Source of the DNA: Caldicoprobacter oshimai DSM 21659
GTDB lineage: Bacteria; Bacillota; Clostridia; Caldicoprobacterales; Caldicoprobacteraceae
Direction: 5' to 3'
Assembly (NCBI GenBank): GCA_000526435.1
Contig: JAGB01000002.1
Span: 744,001 to 808,000 of the forward strand
Length of the DNA: 64,000 bases
The position numbers and the translations under genes were made by a program. The notes under the pieces are model-generated. The model searched no databases. It was not told the DNA's origin and was given only the letters and a program-made list of their open reading frames with translations. Shown one piece after another: positions 44,088 through 52,694 of the stretch (positions within the stretch are counted from its first letter, which is position 1; each line of letters starts with the position of its first letter).

Positions 44088-44371
44088 AATCGACCTGTAG
44101 CCTTTTTATGTAACTAAAGCATAAAACACTGGCGTTATTCGATTCAATATACTACATCGTAATGGTACTGCATTATCATAGCACTGTAAATTATTTATGC
44201 TATGATGAGCAAAACCGAACCACTATAACTGTAAAAAGTCAATTTTGCTGCTCAAAACGAAATCGACAATTTTGAAGCAAAAATGAGAGTGGGCAAAAAA
44301 TTAAGTTTGCAGCAAAATCAATTATGAAACTCAAAAAGCAAAATATCTGTATCAGGAAAGGGTCGTAAAAG
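44088..44371 (+). other. Intergenic region with a TTTGC-A-GCAAA motif
   Basis: Between the glycosyltransferase and deacetylase genes. It holds a 23-base AT-rich stretch at about 44303-44325 centred on GTTTGCAGCAAAA that recurs, inverted and with one mismatch, at about 5840-5862. No promoter or terminator is clear. Confidence 0.35.
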
Positions 44372-45082
44372 ATGTGGGTATTTGCATCTATAGCGGCAGC
44401 TGCAATCGCGATATTTGCCATTTACTGCCTCATACCAAACTACTGGATGCGCAACCGTTCAAAACGGGTCGTGCGATGCGGAGAGACCAATAAGCCATGG
44501 ATAGCCCTCACCTTTGACGACGGGCCAAACCCTATATATACGCCCAAGCTGCTGGATATCTTAAAAGAGGCCGGCGTGAAGGCTACCTTTTTTGTCGTTG
44601 GAGAGCAGGCACTCCGGTATCCTCATATACTTCGCAGAATGCATTCCGAGGGGCACACCGTGGGATGCCACTCTTTTTCCCATCGCCATGCATGGCTGAT
44701 GTCCCCCCTGCGCACTTTCAGTGACATTGAGCTGACCTGCCAGGCCATCAAAAGTTCTTTAGGACATCAGCCCCGCTGGTATCGGCCCCCATGGGGCATG
44801 TTCAATCTTTGCAGCGCAGCGGCGGCTCGAAGGTTGGGCCTTGAGATCGCTTACTGGTCCATCGAAGCACAGGACTGGGAAGCCAAAACCACAGCCCGGC
44901 ACATATACGACGCCGTCATCTCCCAGGCACAGCCCGGCTCTATAGTGGTGCTGCATGATAACAGGGGAGCCCCCGGGGCACCTGCCAAAACCCTGGAAGC
45001 ACTCCCCTCCATTATCGACACGTTAAAGAAAAAGGGTTACACATTTGTAACCCTTGACCAGCTGAAAGGAGATAGGACATGA
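44372..45082 (+). CDS. Polysaccharide deacetylase (NodB homology)
   Basis: Membrane-anchored carbohydrate esterase 4, 236 residues: N-terminal hydrophobic anchor (about 2-21), then the NodB domain. Motif 1 TFDDGPN (47-53) supplies the catalytic and metal Asp, motif 2 HSFSHRH supplies metal His, motif 3 RPPWG, and motif 5 VVLHDNRG. It would remove acetyl groups from peptidoglycan or another surface glycan outside the membrane. Its stop overlaps the next gene by 4 bases (ATGA), so the two products are probably made together. Confidence 0.9.
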   Translation: MWVFASIAAAAIAIFAIYCLIPNYWMRNRSKRVVRCGETNKPWIALTFDDGPNPIYTPKLLDILKEAGVKATFFVVGEQALRYPHILRRMHSEGHTVGCHSFSHRHAWLMSPLRTFSDIELTCQAIKSSLGHQPRWYRPPWGMFNLCSAAAARRLGLEIAYWSIEAQDWEAKTTARHIYDAVISQAQPGSIVVLHDNRGAPGAPAKTLEALPSIIDTLKKKGYTFVTLDQLKGDRT

Positions 45083-45639
45083 TCAAAAGGCTTATAGCTC
45101 CCGTCTTTATACTGTGGGAAAAAATATTTTCTAGGCTGAACGACATCTATACCGTTGAAAATTCCCCCTATGGGCTGCTGAGGATGAGCATCCATCCATA
45201 CAGCGGCGACCCTCTCCCCTTGGAGGATGGCTCGACCCTTCAGCCTGGAGAATACGTGGCCGAGCTTCATATCTCCAACACCGTCATATACAGCGGTAAA
45301 GTGGGAAACGTAACGGTGGCTTCGGACATACACCTGCTCCCTCTATTTAGGGAGGAGATGCACAACCTGGCGCGGCTTGCCCGCGACGGCAGGCTGGACC
45401 CGCGAGTAAAGGCGCTGTGGGGTGTCACCCTGTTTGGCCCCGGCGTAAAGCGTATGGGCTTTCAGTTACGGCCTCTGCCTTCCGGCAAAAACGCCACAAT
45501 GCTCAAAGCCTGGATGGGATTTTTACGCTGGATATTCTCTCCACCCACCGCCCGGAAGCGCTCGAGGACCAGCGCCGCCAGACAAGCCCAGGAATTCTGG
45601 ATGTCCATCAAACACCTAGTTGAAAAGTATGGCAATTAA
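45079..45639 (+). CDS. YkoP-like protein
   Basis: A 186-residue protein with a hydrophobic N-terminus and motifs LLRMSIHPYSG and LEDGSTLQPGEYVAELHISN, resembling the B. subtilis YkoP-like family, which in some genomes is fused to polysaccharide deacetylases. Function unknown. Translationally coupled to the deacetylase and downstream of the YkoN/UgtP-like glycosyltransferase, echoing the B. subtilis yko gene neighbourhood. Its stop codon overlaps, convergently, the stop of the surface-protein gene on the other strand. Confidence 0.7.
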   Translation: MIKRLIAPVFILWEKIFSRLNDIYTVENSPYGLLRMSIHPYSGDPLPLEDGSTLQPGEYVAELHISNTVIYSGKVGNVTVASDIHLLPLFREEMHNLARLARDGRLDPRVKALWGVTLFGPGVKRMGFQLRPLPSGKNATMLKAWMGFLRWIFSPPTARKRSRTSAARQAQEFWMSIKHLVEKYGN

Positions 45640-47501
45640 TCCCCACCTGCAGCTCTGTGCTTCAGGCTCTTTCGCCGCCTGAAGAAGGGCAGTGAATCGC
45701 GCACCAGATAGATCAAGGTTCCCGCCGTCAGGATAATCAAAAATATCACGACGGTAAGGGCAACTTTAAGAAGGGTCACCTTTCCCGAATCTGAGCCATG
45801 CCGATTTTGCGCTCCATCCGTCACCCCCACTGCCACTTCAAAGTGCTGGCTTCTGAATTCCAGGTCATTTCCCTCTTCGTCCTCTGCCTTCACCACCACG
45901 ACAAAGGAACTGGTCTGCTCCACGCTAAGGTATGACAGGCTAAACATCTGCTCTTCCCCCGGGTTAAGCACCAGCATGCTTCCCATCCCAATGTTTCTCT
46001 CTTTAACCAGGTCCTCAATGAAGACCTCTATATTCTTCAGCGCTACCCCGCCATCGTTCTTTATAGTGCATTTTACCTGTACCGCCCCTGCTTTTTCCAG
46101 GCTGGGAGGATCCACTTCTACATCAATGGATACATGAGCCGCCTTATCAAGCGCTTGGGCAGGAATCAGCAGCTCATCAGCCTCGTATCTATAAGGAGCC
46201 CCCGTCAGCTCATCCTTGGCGGTCAAAACGGTCTTGCTTATTATGCCGTCATCATCCATTTCCTTTTCCACTGAAACCACTTCCTCATCGCCAGGCTTCA
46301 AGCTGTCAAATGAGGCTATGTTCCCCAGCTCGGGTTCATCCACCGACACATCCTTCAATGCCACCTTGCCGGTGTTACGGATTATATATGTCAGGGTAAC
46401 GGTATCTCCCGGCGCTGCCTTTTGGGGCTCAAATCTTCTCTCGATCTCCACCATTGCCTCAACCCTGGATATCTCCACAGTATAATGAGCTTGCACCTTT
46501 TGAGCTCCGTCTTCGGGTACACCGCTGCACGTTATGGTGTATTTCCCCGCTGAGTCAATTGTAGCCTTATAGATAGCAGTAGCTTCCTGCCCTGGAAGCA
46601 GCTGGACTATCTCATAAAAGGTCTTCCCCTTCCAGTCGGTACACTGGATATTTTGGAGGGTAACGTTGCCGGTGTTTTTCACTTTGAGAGTAAAGGTCAC
46701 CTCTTGTGCTGAGGTGATTTGTTGTTTGTCAACGCTGCCTTGTACCTCCAGAGAATATACAGGCTGCGGCTTTTCCACTTCAACTTTGACCCTTGCATCG
46801 GGAAATTCCTGTAGCACATCTCCCCGTACCGACAGAGGATCCTTGTATCTCAATATGAGGTAGCTTTCGGTGGTATCTTCCAGCTTGAACTTTCGTTTCA
46901 CTGTCTTCTTTTCGCCCGGTTGCAACCTTGGAATCCTGCCCAGCTCGCCAAACTGGCTGTCCACGACGGCTATATCCGTTAAAACCACGTTTGAGGTGGA
47001 TTCCACAACCGCAGCGTATTCCACCTCGTCGCCCCTTTTCACCCGGGATGCACTGGCAGCATAACTTACGTTAAATCCTATGTTGAAAATATCCAAAACG
47101 CCTTCTCCCAAAACCGCCCATTCGTTTTGCCCTTCGACCTGATATTCCACCAAATAGGTCACATAGCCATCTATGGCCTTGTAAGCTTCGCCCTCATCCG
47201 CACTGCTTATTTCCTGTTTCTCCCCCGGTGCGATGCTCCTCTCCAGCATTGTGGTTTCCTTCCCATTGGTAACATGGTTGTACAGTTCTTCCCTTATGCG
47301 CACCTTAACAGGTTTATCCATAGAATTTGTTATATTATAGATGAGTTCAAAGGGTTCTCCCGGCTGTACGACAGAAGGACTCATTCTTACCGACATAGTA
47401 ACCTTACCCTGTGCCAGCGCCACTGTATCAACCAAAGCCATTACAACCATTGCAAAAATCATGATAACGGACAATATTCTCCAAAGCCTTTTAGGCATCA
47501 T
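45636..47501 (-). CDS. Surface protein with repeated CARDB/DUF11-like domains
   Basis: A 621-residue exported protein. Signal peptide MMPKRLWRILSVIMIFAMVV then a cleavage region near ALVDTVALAQ; at least four to five beta-sandwich repeats with the recurring pattern VTLTYxIxNTGxxxLxxVxVxD; one C-terminal membrane helix (about 578-600) and a basic cytoplasmic tail RRRKSLKHR. Such repeats occur in S-layer-associated and adhesion proteins. GGGGAGGG precedes the ATG (a second ATG follows at 47498). It is the last gene after lemA and the TPM-domain gene, possibly one envelope operon. Confidence 0.8.
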   Translation of the reverse strand: MMPKRLWRILSVIMIFAMVVMALVDTVALAQGKVTMSVRMSPSVVQPGEPFELIYNITNSMDKPVKVRIREELYNHVTNGKETTMLERSIAPGEKQEISSADEGEAYKAIDGYVTYLVEYQVEGQNEWAVLGEGVLDIFNIGFNVSYAASASRVKRGDEVEYAAVVESTSNVVLTDIAVVDSQFGELGRIPRLQPGEKKTVKRKFKLEDTTESYLILRYKDPLSVRGDVLQEFPDARVKVEVEKPQPVYSLEVQGSVDKQQITSAQEVTFTLKVKNTGNVTLQNIQCTDWKGKTFYEIVQLLPGQEATAIYKATIDSAGKYTITCSGVPEDGAQKVQAHYTVEISRVEAMVEIERRFEPQKAAPGDTVTLTYIIRNTGKVALKDVSVDEPELGNIASFDSLKPGDEEVVSVEKEMDDDGIISKTVLTAKDELTGAPYRYEADELLIPAQALDKAAHVSIDVEVDPPSLEKAGAVQVKCTIKNDGGVALKNIEVFIEDLVKERNIGMGSMLVLNPGEEQMFSLSYLSVEQTSSFVVVVKAEDEEGNDLEFRSQHFEVAVGVTDGAQNRHGSDSGKVTLLKVALTVVIFLIILTAGTLIYLVRDSLPFFRRRKSLKHRAAGGD

Positions 47502-47588
47502 TTTCCCTCCCCTGCCTCGCTTACTGTATAATCTAAACCACTGTACAAAGGTTCAATATTTTCCTCCTGCTTATAATGCAAGATCCTT

Positions 47589-48413
47589 TTACCAGCTCCG
47601 TGAGCTTCCTCCGCCTCCGGCACTGCCTCCTCCGCCAGAGCCTCTACCTCCAAAGCCTCCACCGCCAAATCCGCCACCCCTTGGGCCCGGGCCAAACCAG
47701 CCTCCATATCCTCCGCGACCCCCAGAGCGGAATATGGTAGAAGTAATAGATCCCCTGAAAAAGGCAAAATCTAAGATGATAAATACCACAATGAGCACCA
47801 GCCATAGTATAAATCTGGACAAAGAAAAATCGTCCTCTTCAGGCTGCTCTACAGGTAAAGCTGGCTCTTCAAGCAGCGCATCGTCTCCAACCAATTTATC
47901 TGTATAGCCATACTCTAGGTAGATCTCATTTATTATCGCATTGAACCCCGCAACGATCCCCTGGCTGTACTCGCCCTTACGGAAATGCGGGATCATATAT
48001 TCATCCTGTATCCTGCCGGTCTTGCCATCGGTAAGCACCCCTTCGAGGCCGTACCCTACCTCGATCCTGGATTGCCGCCCCTCTACATCGACAAATATGA
48101 GCACGCCGTTATCCTTATCCTTCTGGCCGATCCCCCACTCCCTGAACAGCCCCAGGGTGTATTCCTCCAGCGGCCTGTCACCAATGCCTGCCATGGTCAC
48201 AACAACTACCTGAGCCGTTGTGACGTCCTCCAGCTCCTTAGCAACCCTTAGAATGTGCTCCTCGGCATCGGTATCCAGCACACCGGCATAGTCATTCACA
48301 TAAAAAGCCTCGGTAGGGTCAGGATAGCTGTCCTGTGCAGCGCTGCAGGCAGAAAACAAAAATACAAACGCCGCTATACATACCGCTATCCGTAAAGCTT
48401 TTATCCATTTCAT
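47589..48413 (-). CDS. TPM-domain (YgcG-like) lipoprotein
   Basis: A 274-residue protein. Lipoprotein signal MKWIKALRIAVCIAAFVFLF with lipobox FSAC; TPM domain about 35-185 (VNDYAGVLDTDAEEHI, GVLIFVDVEGRQSRIEVGYG, DEYMIPHFRKGEYSQGI); a membrane helix (LSRFILWLVLIVVFIILDF); and a glycine-rich tail ending GGGGSSRSW. TPM domains are small conserved domains linked to membrane-protein quality control, with phosphatase activity reported for a plant member. Partner gene of lemA, 12 bases downstream; LemA and TPM proteins are a common pair. A TTG two codons earlier is a possible alternative start. Confidence 0.9.
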   Translation of the reverse strand: MKWIKALRIAVCIAAFVFLFSACSAAQDSYPDPTEAFYVNDYAGVLDTDAEEHILRVAKELEDVTTAQVVVVTMAGIGDRPLEEYTLGLFREWGIGQKDKDNGVLIFVDVEGRQSRIEVGYGLEGVLTDGKTGRIQDEYMIPHFRKGEYSQGIVAGFNAIINEIYLEYGYTDKLVGDDALLEEPALPVEQPEEDDFSLSRFILWLVLIVVFIILDFAFFRGSITSTIFRSGGRGGYGGWFGPGPRGGGFGGGGFGGRGSGGGGSAGGGGSSRSW

Positions 48414-48425
48414 GCTCAAGCACCC

Positions 48426-49001
48426 TTAATCTCCAAATAGTTCGCCTACATCGGGAGCCTGCCTGGCATCTTCAGATGCCTCAAAATACTCAGCGCGTTC
48501 AAATCCAAACATGCCGGCTATGATATTCATGGGAAACCTTCTGATAGCGGTGTTGTAATCTCGCGCTTTTTCGTTGTAATCCCGCCTTGCAACCACAATC
48601 CTGTTTTCGGTACCGGCCAGCTCATCCTGAAGCTGGATAAAATTCTGGTTGGCCTTAAGCTCGGGATAATTCTCTGCTATGGCAAGCAGCCTGGACAAAG
48701 CACTGGCAACCTCGGCGTCTGCCTGTGCCATGCCCTCAACGGTGGTGGCACCAGCCAGCTTTGCCCTGGCCTCGGCAATCTGAGCGAACACCTCCGATTC
48801 ATGGGCTGCGTACTTTTTTACAGTTTCCACTAGATTGGGTATCAAATCGTTTCGCCTCTGAAGCTGGTTGTCTATCTGGCTCAAAGCCGTTTGCACCTGT
48901 TCACTCTTTGCCACCAGGCTATTGTAGCCGTTTATTACCCATATGGCCAACAACACGAGTATAACGCCTATAACCAAGACCGCTTTTATCCAATTTTTCA
49001 T
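48426..49001 (-). CDS. lemA: LemA family protein
   Basis: A 191-residue protein with a single N-terminal membrane helix (AVLVIGVILVLLAIWVING) and the LemA helical bundle: QVQTALSQIDNQLQRRNDLI, PNLVETVKKYAAHE, LKANQNFIQLQDELAGTENR and ARRDYNEKARDYNT. Function is not firmly known; it usually accompanies TPM-domain proteins, as here. The ATG at 49001 has GGGGG about 7 bases upstream; an ATG at 49034 adds 11 residues without a ribosome site. Confidence 0.92.
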   Translation of the reverse strand: MKNWIKAVLVIGVILVLLAIWVINGYNSLVAKSEQVQTALSQIDNQLQRRNDLIPNLVETVKKYAAHESEVFAQIAEARAKLAGATTVEGMAQADAEVASALSRLLAIAENYPELKANQNFIQLQDELAGTENRIVVARRDYNEKARDYNTAIRRFPMNIIAGMFGFERAEYFEASEDARQAPDVGELFGD

Positions 49002-49051
49002 GTCTTTACCCCCAAAATTAAAAAATTTATACATTCGACAACTTTATAACT

Positions 49052-49080
49052 ATTCTACCAGCATTTATATACCATTACAA
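49052..49080 (-). promoter_or_regulatory. Promoter of the lemA operon
   Basis: -35 TTGTAA (49075-49080), 17-base spacer, -10 TAGAAT (49052-49057) with an extended TG, minus strand, about 45 bases upstream of lemA. Confidence 0.62.
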
Positions 49081-49259
49081 GTGAGAAAAACAAAGGCGAT
49101 TTCGCGCTGCCCTTTTACTATCATCATTTTCATTTATATGTCCCACTGGGAGTTTGCTATGAACTTTAATTTTGATAAATTACATTTTAAGCGCTTAAAT
49201 ATGTATTGTTCATAATAGACATAATATATGAACAAGAGGATGAAGAATTTTGACCTTTA

Positions 49260-49288
49260 TTGACTTTTGTTTCTGAATATGATAATAT
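49260..49288 (+). promoter_or_regulatory. Promoter of the yugP-like gene
   Basis: -35 TTGACT (49260-49265), 17-base spacer, -10 TAATAT (49283-49288), plus strand, about 65 bases before the ATG. The rest of the divergent gap 49081-49354 shows nothing else. Confidence 0.58.
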
Positions 49289-49354
49289 ATTTCTGACAAA
49301 ACCAATAGATGCCTGTTCCATAAGAAGACAGATATCCGAAAGGAGCTGAGGCAT

Positions 49355-50053
49355 ATGCCGTTTTTGTGGTACGATCCCACCATGATACTGCTTCTCCCAG
49401 CAATCTTGCTGGCGATGTACGCTCAATTCAAGGTACAGAGCACATTTGCCAGATACTCCAGAATCCCTGCACGCAGTGGGCTGACGGGCGCCGAGGTAGC
49501 TCGAGAGATCCTCCGCGACAACAGGATTTACGATGTAAGAGTTGAGCTGACGCCTGGCATACTTACAGACCACTATGACCCGCACAATAAGGTATTGAGG
49601 CTTTCTCCACAAGTGTATAACTCCAGCTCTCTGGCTGCACTGGGTGTGGCAGCCCATGAAGCTGGGCACGTAATACAGCATCAATATGGGTACGTACCTT
49701 TTAATATCCGCACGCTTATCGTACCGGTTGCTGCCATCGGTTCGCAGCTAGCATTTCCGCTGTTGTTCCTAGGACTGGTCTTTGGGCTCAGGGAACTGGC
49801 TCAAATAGGAGTTATAGCCTTCAGCGCAGCTGTACTGTTTCAGCTGGTCACTCTCCCTGTAGAATACAACGCAAGCAGCAGGGCCATTGAAGCGCTGGAA
49901 GTAGGAGGGTACCTCACCAGAGAGGAGACACCGCATACACGAAAAGTGCTGAGCGCTGCAGCTCTCACCTACGTGGCAGCTACTCTGACAGCGGTGCTAC
50001 AATTGCTCAGGCTCATGCTGATATCAGGATTCTTCGGCAGAAGGGACGAGTAA
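49355..50053 (+). CDS. Membrane zinc metallopeptidase (YugP-like)
   Basis: A 232-residue neutral zinc metallopeptidase-like integral membrane protein. Zinc motif HEAGH at about residues 109-113 (GVAAHEAGHVIQH), one N-terminal membrane helix and three further hydrophobic segments in the C-terminal half; a conserved PVEYNASSRAIE block follows the third helix. Substrate unknown. GAAAGGAG lies about 8 bases before the ATG. It is monocistronic, with its own promoter and a shared bidirectional terminator. Confidence 0.9.
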   Translation: MPFLWYDPTMILLLPAILLAMYAQFKVQSTFARYSRIPARSGLTGAEVAREILRDNRIYDVRVELTPGILTDHYDPHNKVLRLSPQVYNSSSLAALGVAAHEAGHVIQHQYGYVPFNIRTLIVPVAAIGSQLAFPLLFLGLVFGLRELAQIGVIAFSAAVLFQLVTLPVEYNASSRAIEALEVGGYLTREETPHTRKVLSAAALTYVAATLTAVLQLLRLMLISGFFGRRDE

Positions 50054-50054
50054 C

Positions 50055-50080
50055 AAAGTCGGGGGTTCACCCCCGACTTT
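50055..50080. terminator. Bidirectional terminator between yugP-like gene and kbl
   Basis: Perfect 12-bp stem AAAGTCGGGGGT / ACCCCCGACTTT with a tiny loop, immediately after the plus-strand stop (50053) and overlapping the minus-strand kbl stop (50079). T-runs occur on the plus side (ATTTTTG). Confidence 0.85.
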
Positions 50081-51269
50081 ATTTTTGTTCATTTAAAACT
50101 CTTTTCAACACCTCAATAGAATAATCAATATCATCATAGGTCAAGGCATCAGACACCTGAATCCTTATTCTGGCCTGACCTTCAGGAACCACTGGATATC
50201 CAAATCCCACTACATATACCCCTTCTTCCAGCATCCTGGCAGCAATCCTCATAGCTTTTGCTGTGTCATAGATCATAATTGGAATGATGGCGCTGTCACC
50301 CTCAAGCGCTGCGATGCCGGCTTTCTTCAGTTGCTCCCTAAAATACTTCACTTTTTGGCGCAGTGAACGCACCTTCTCAGGATGCTCTTCTAAATATTCT
50401 AGGGCTGCAAGAGCAATAGCAGCCAGCACAGGTGGCAATGAATTGGAAAATAAATGGGGCCTTGACCGTTGTATGCATAAATTGATAACTTCTTTTCGTC
50501 CTGCAACAAAGCCTCCTCCTGCTCCTCCCAGAGCCTTGCCAAACGTGCCGGTTATAATATCAACTTGACCAAGCATATTGTAATATTCCGCAGTACCACG
50601 ACCAGTATCACCTATAACGCCTGTTGCATGGGAATCATCCACCATAACAACAGCATCGTATTTCCTTGCCAGCTCTACAATGCCAGGCAGAGGTGCAATA
50701 TCCCCTTCCATAGAAAAAACCCCATCAGTAACAATAAGTGCCACACCGCCCCCTGAAGTGACTTCTTTTAGCTTTTCTTCAAGTGAATTCAAATCCGCAT
50801 GGCGGTACACCAAACGTTGTACACCTTTTGAGACCAGCCTGCACCCATCTATAATGCTGGCATGGTTTAATTCGTCAGATATCACAGCATCTCCCTCATT
50901 CAACAGAGCCGGAATAACGGCCGTATTGGCACTCCAGCAAGAGGTATACGTTAACGCTGCCTCAGTATGAAGAAATTCTGCCACCTTATTTTCCAAAGAC
51001 CGGTGTATATCGTATGTTCCGCAAATAAATCTGACGCTGGCCGCTCCTGCCCCGTACTTCTTGAGCGCTTCGATCCCTTTCTCAATAAGCTGAGGATGAT
51101 CCGCCAACCCCAGGTAATTGTTTGAACACAGCATAACAACATCGCCATATTTTTCAATGGTACTTCTGCCGCCTACTGATGATACAAGATACTGATACTC
51201 CTTGTATGTCCCCTCTTTCCTCAATGAATCAAGCTGAGTTTTAATTCTCTCATAAAGCCGGCTGCTCAT
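50079..51269 (-). CDS. kbl: 2-amino-3-ketobutyrate CoA ligase (glycine C-acetyltransferase)
   Basis: PLP enzyme splitting 2-amino-3-ketobutyrate with CoA into glycine and acetyl-CoA; 396 residues. Conserved AONS-family features: SNNYLGLADHP, GAGAASVRFICGTYDIHRSLE, VMVDDSHATGVIGDTGRGT, and the PLP lysine in TGTFGKALGGAGG. Because it is related to 8-amino-7-oxononanoate synthase, assignment rests on pairing with tdh, which makes its substrate; it starts 16 bases after tdh. GGGAGG lies 8 bases before ATG 51269; a GTG three codons earlier overlaps that site. Confidence 0.93.
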   Translation of the reverse strand: MSSRLYERIKTQLDSLRKEGTYKEYQYLVSSVGGRSTIEKYGDVVMLCSNNYLGLADHPQLIEKGIEALKKYGAGAASVRFICGTYDIHRSLENKVAEFLHTEAALTYTSCWSANTAVIPALLNEGDAVISDELNHASIIDGCRLVSKGVQRLVYRHADLNSLEEKLKEVTSGGGVALIVTDGVFSMEGDIAPLPGIVELARKYDAVVMVDDSHATGVIGDTGRGTAEYYNMLGQVDIITGTFGKALGGAGGGFVAGRKEVINLCIQRSRPHLFSNSLPPVLAAIALAALEYLEEHPEKVRSLRQKVKYFREQLKKAGIAALEGDSAIIPIMIYDTAKAMRIAARMLEEGVYVVGFGYPVVPEGQARIRIQVSDALTYDDIDYSIEVLKRVLNEQK

Positions 51270-51285
51270 AAAAAACACCTCCCTT

Positions 51286-52329
51286 TTATTTTGAAACCTT
51301 GAGCAAAACTTTTATTGCTTTATTTGCCTCCATCTCCATAAACCCCTTCTCTACATCCTCAAGATCCAGCACATGGGTAATGATGGGATCTATCACCTTG
51401 CCATTTTTCAAAAGAAAGCTCTCGCATTGATACCAGGTTTCAAACATCCTTCGTCCTGTAATACCACGTATGGTGATCCCCTTGAATATTATCTGTTCGG
51501 CCAGATTGAGTTCCACTTCACGGGGCGGAATGCCAAGCAAGCTGACCTCTCCACCATTGCTTAAAAGCTCCAAGCCCAACCTTAATGATTGGCCATTCCC
51601 GCTCATTTCAAGAAAAACATCCGGCCCCAGTTCATCAGTGTAATCCAGAATCTTTCGCCTGATATCTGAGTCATAAAAATCCAAGACATGATCAGCGCCT
51701 ACCTTAAGGGCAATCTCCCTTTTAAAAGGGTTTGGCTCCACCACTATAACCTTTTTAGCCCCACTTTCTTTAGCGATGGGAATAGCGAAAAGCCCTATGG
51801 AACCTGCGCCAGTTATGAGAACGTTCTTCATGCTTACCGGCTGAGCCATGACAGTGTGCATAGCGTTTCCCAGCGGATCAAATAAAGCACCATAAAAATC
51901 GGGAATATCAGGATGTACCGGCCAGACGTTCTCGGCAGGAACGCATACGAACTCAGCAAAACAGCCATTTCTGTCAACACCGAGTATCTTCACATCCTTG
52001 CAAATATGCCCCTGACCATTTCTGCAATACTTACAATGACCACACGTTATATGCCCTTCAGCTGATACCCTTTGCCCTATCTGTAAGTGCTTTACATTTT
52101 TGCCCAGCGCATATATCGTCCCAATGAACTCATGACCTATAATGAGGGGAGGTTTAACTCTGCTCTCAGCCCAGGCATCCCACCTGTAAATATGCAAATC
52201 AGTACCACAAATTCCAGCAATGTTTACCTTAATAAGCACCTCATCGGGAGCAGGTTCAGGAATGGCATCAGTGGTGATCTCTATCCCCCGGCCGGGCCCT
52301 TGCTTTTTTACAACATTCATTGTGGACAT
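51286..52329 (-). CDS. tdh: L-threonine 3-dehydrogenase
   Basis: Zinc- and NAD-dependent oxidation of threonine to 2-amino-3-ketobutyrate; 347 residues, MDR family. Catalytic zinc site CGTDLHIYRWD...GHEFIGTI, structural zinc loop with CGHCKYCRNGQGHIC (four cysteines), Rossmann motif TGAGSIGLFAIP. Followed directly by kbl, together converting threonine to glycine and acetyl-CoA. ATG 52329 has GGAGG 7 bases upstream; earlier in-frame codons lie inside the ribosome site. Confidence 0.95.
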   Translation of the reverse strand: MSTMNVVKKQGPGRGIEITTDAIPEPAPDEVLIKVNIAGICGTDLHIYRWDAWAESRVKPPLIIGHEFIGTIYALGKNVKHLQIGQRVSAEGHITCGHCKYCRNGQGHICKDVKILGVDRNGCFAEFVCVPAENVWPVHPDIPDFYGALFDPLGNAMHTVMAQPVSMKNVLITGAGSIGLFAIPIAKESGAKKVIVVEPNPFKREIALKVGADHVLDFYDSDIRRKILDYTDELGPDVFLEMSGNGQSLRLGLELLSNGGEVSLLGIPPREVELNLAEQIIFKGITIRGITGRRMFETWYQCESFLLKNGKVIDPIITHVLDLEDVEKGFMEMEANKAIKVLLKVSK

Positions 52330-52408
52330 CTCAATTCCTCCCCCCACAGAGATTATAGAAATAGTTAGCAGTTACATTTACAAAGCTTGTTTAATATATA
52401 GAACTTTG

Positions 52409-52442
52409 AGTTTATTATATTAAATAAACTATGCGCTGTCAA
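52409..52442 (-). promoter_or_regulatory. Promoter of tdh-kbl with overlapping dyad
   Basis: Consensus promoter on the minus strand: TTGACA (52437-52442), 17-base spacer, TATAAT (52414-52419). A perfect dyad AGTTTATT / AATAAACT (52409-52416 and 52423-52430, 6-base spacer) covers the -10 box and is a likely repressor site. Confidence 0.82.
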
Positions 52443-52642
52443 TCCAAAAAATTCTTAAATTTCAATAGTTGACCTCTGTGGCAGACAGGTCTATAATACA
52501 ATTGCCGCTATAAACCGAAAACAAAAATGATTTAGCTGCAAAAAATTCACTCGTTTAAATGTTGCTTGACAAAGCAGCACTTAACTTTTAATTTTAAAGT
52601 ATGCAACAGCTTCTTTTTCAACTGCACTGACGCCAGGTTCGT

Positions 52643-52664
52643 TTTGATCAACAAAATGATCAAA
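52643..52664 (+). promoter_or_regulatory. Operator-like dyad upstream of the XRE-cupin gene
   Basis: Perfect inverted repeat TTTGATCA (52643-52650) and TGATCAAA (52657-52664) with a 6-base spacer, about 30 bases before the regulator start. It has the same 8-6-8 geometry as the dyad on the tdh promoter. Confidence 0.55.
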
Positions 52665-52694
52665 CTATTTTGTTTATAAGGTAGGGAGTTTACA

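Noticed and set aside
49187-49684. 165-codon minus-strand ORF
   Set aside because: Antisense to the yugP-like gene and its promoter, with no protein family features.
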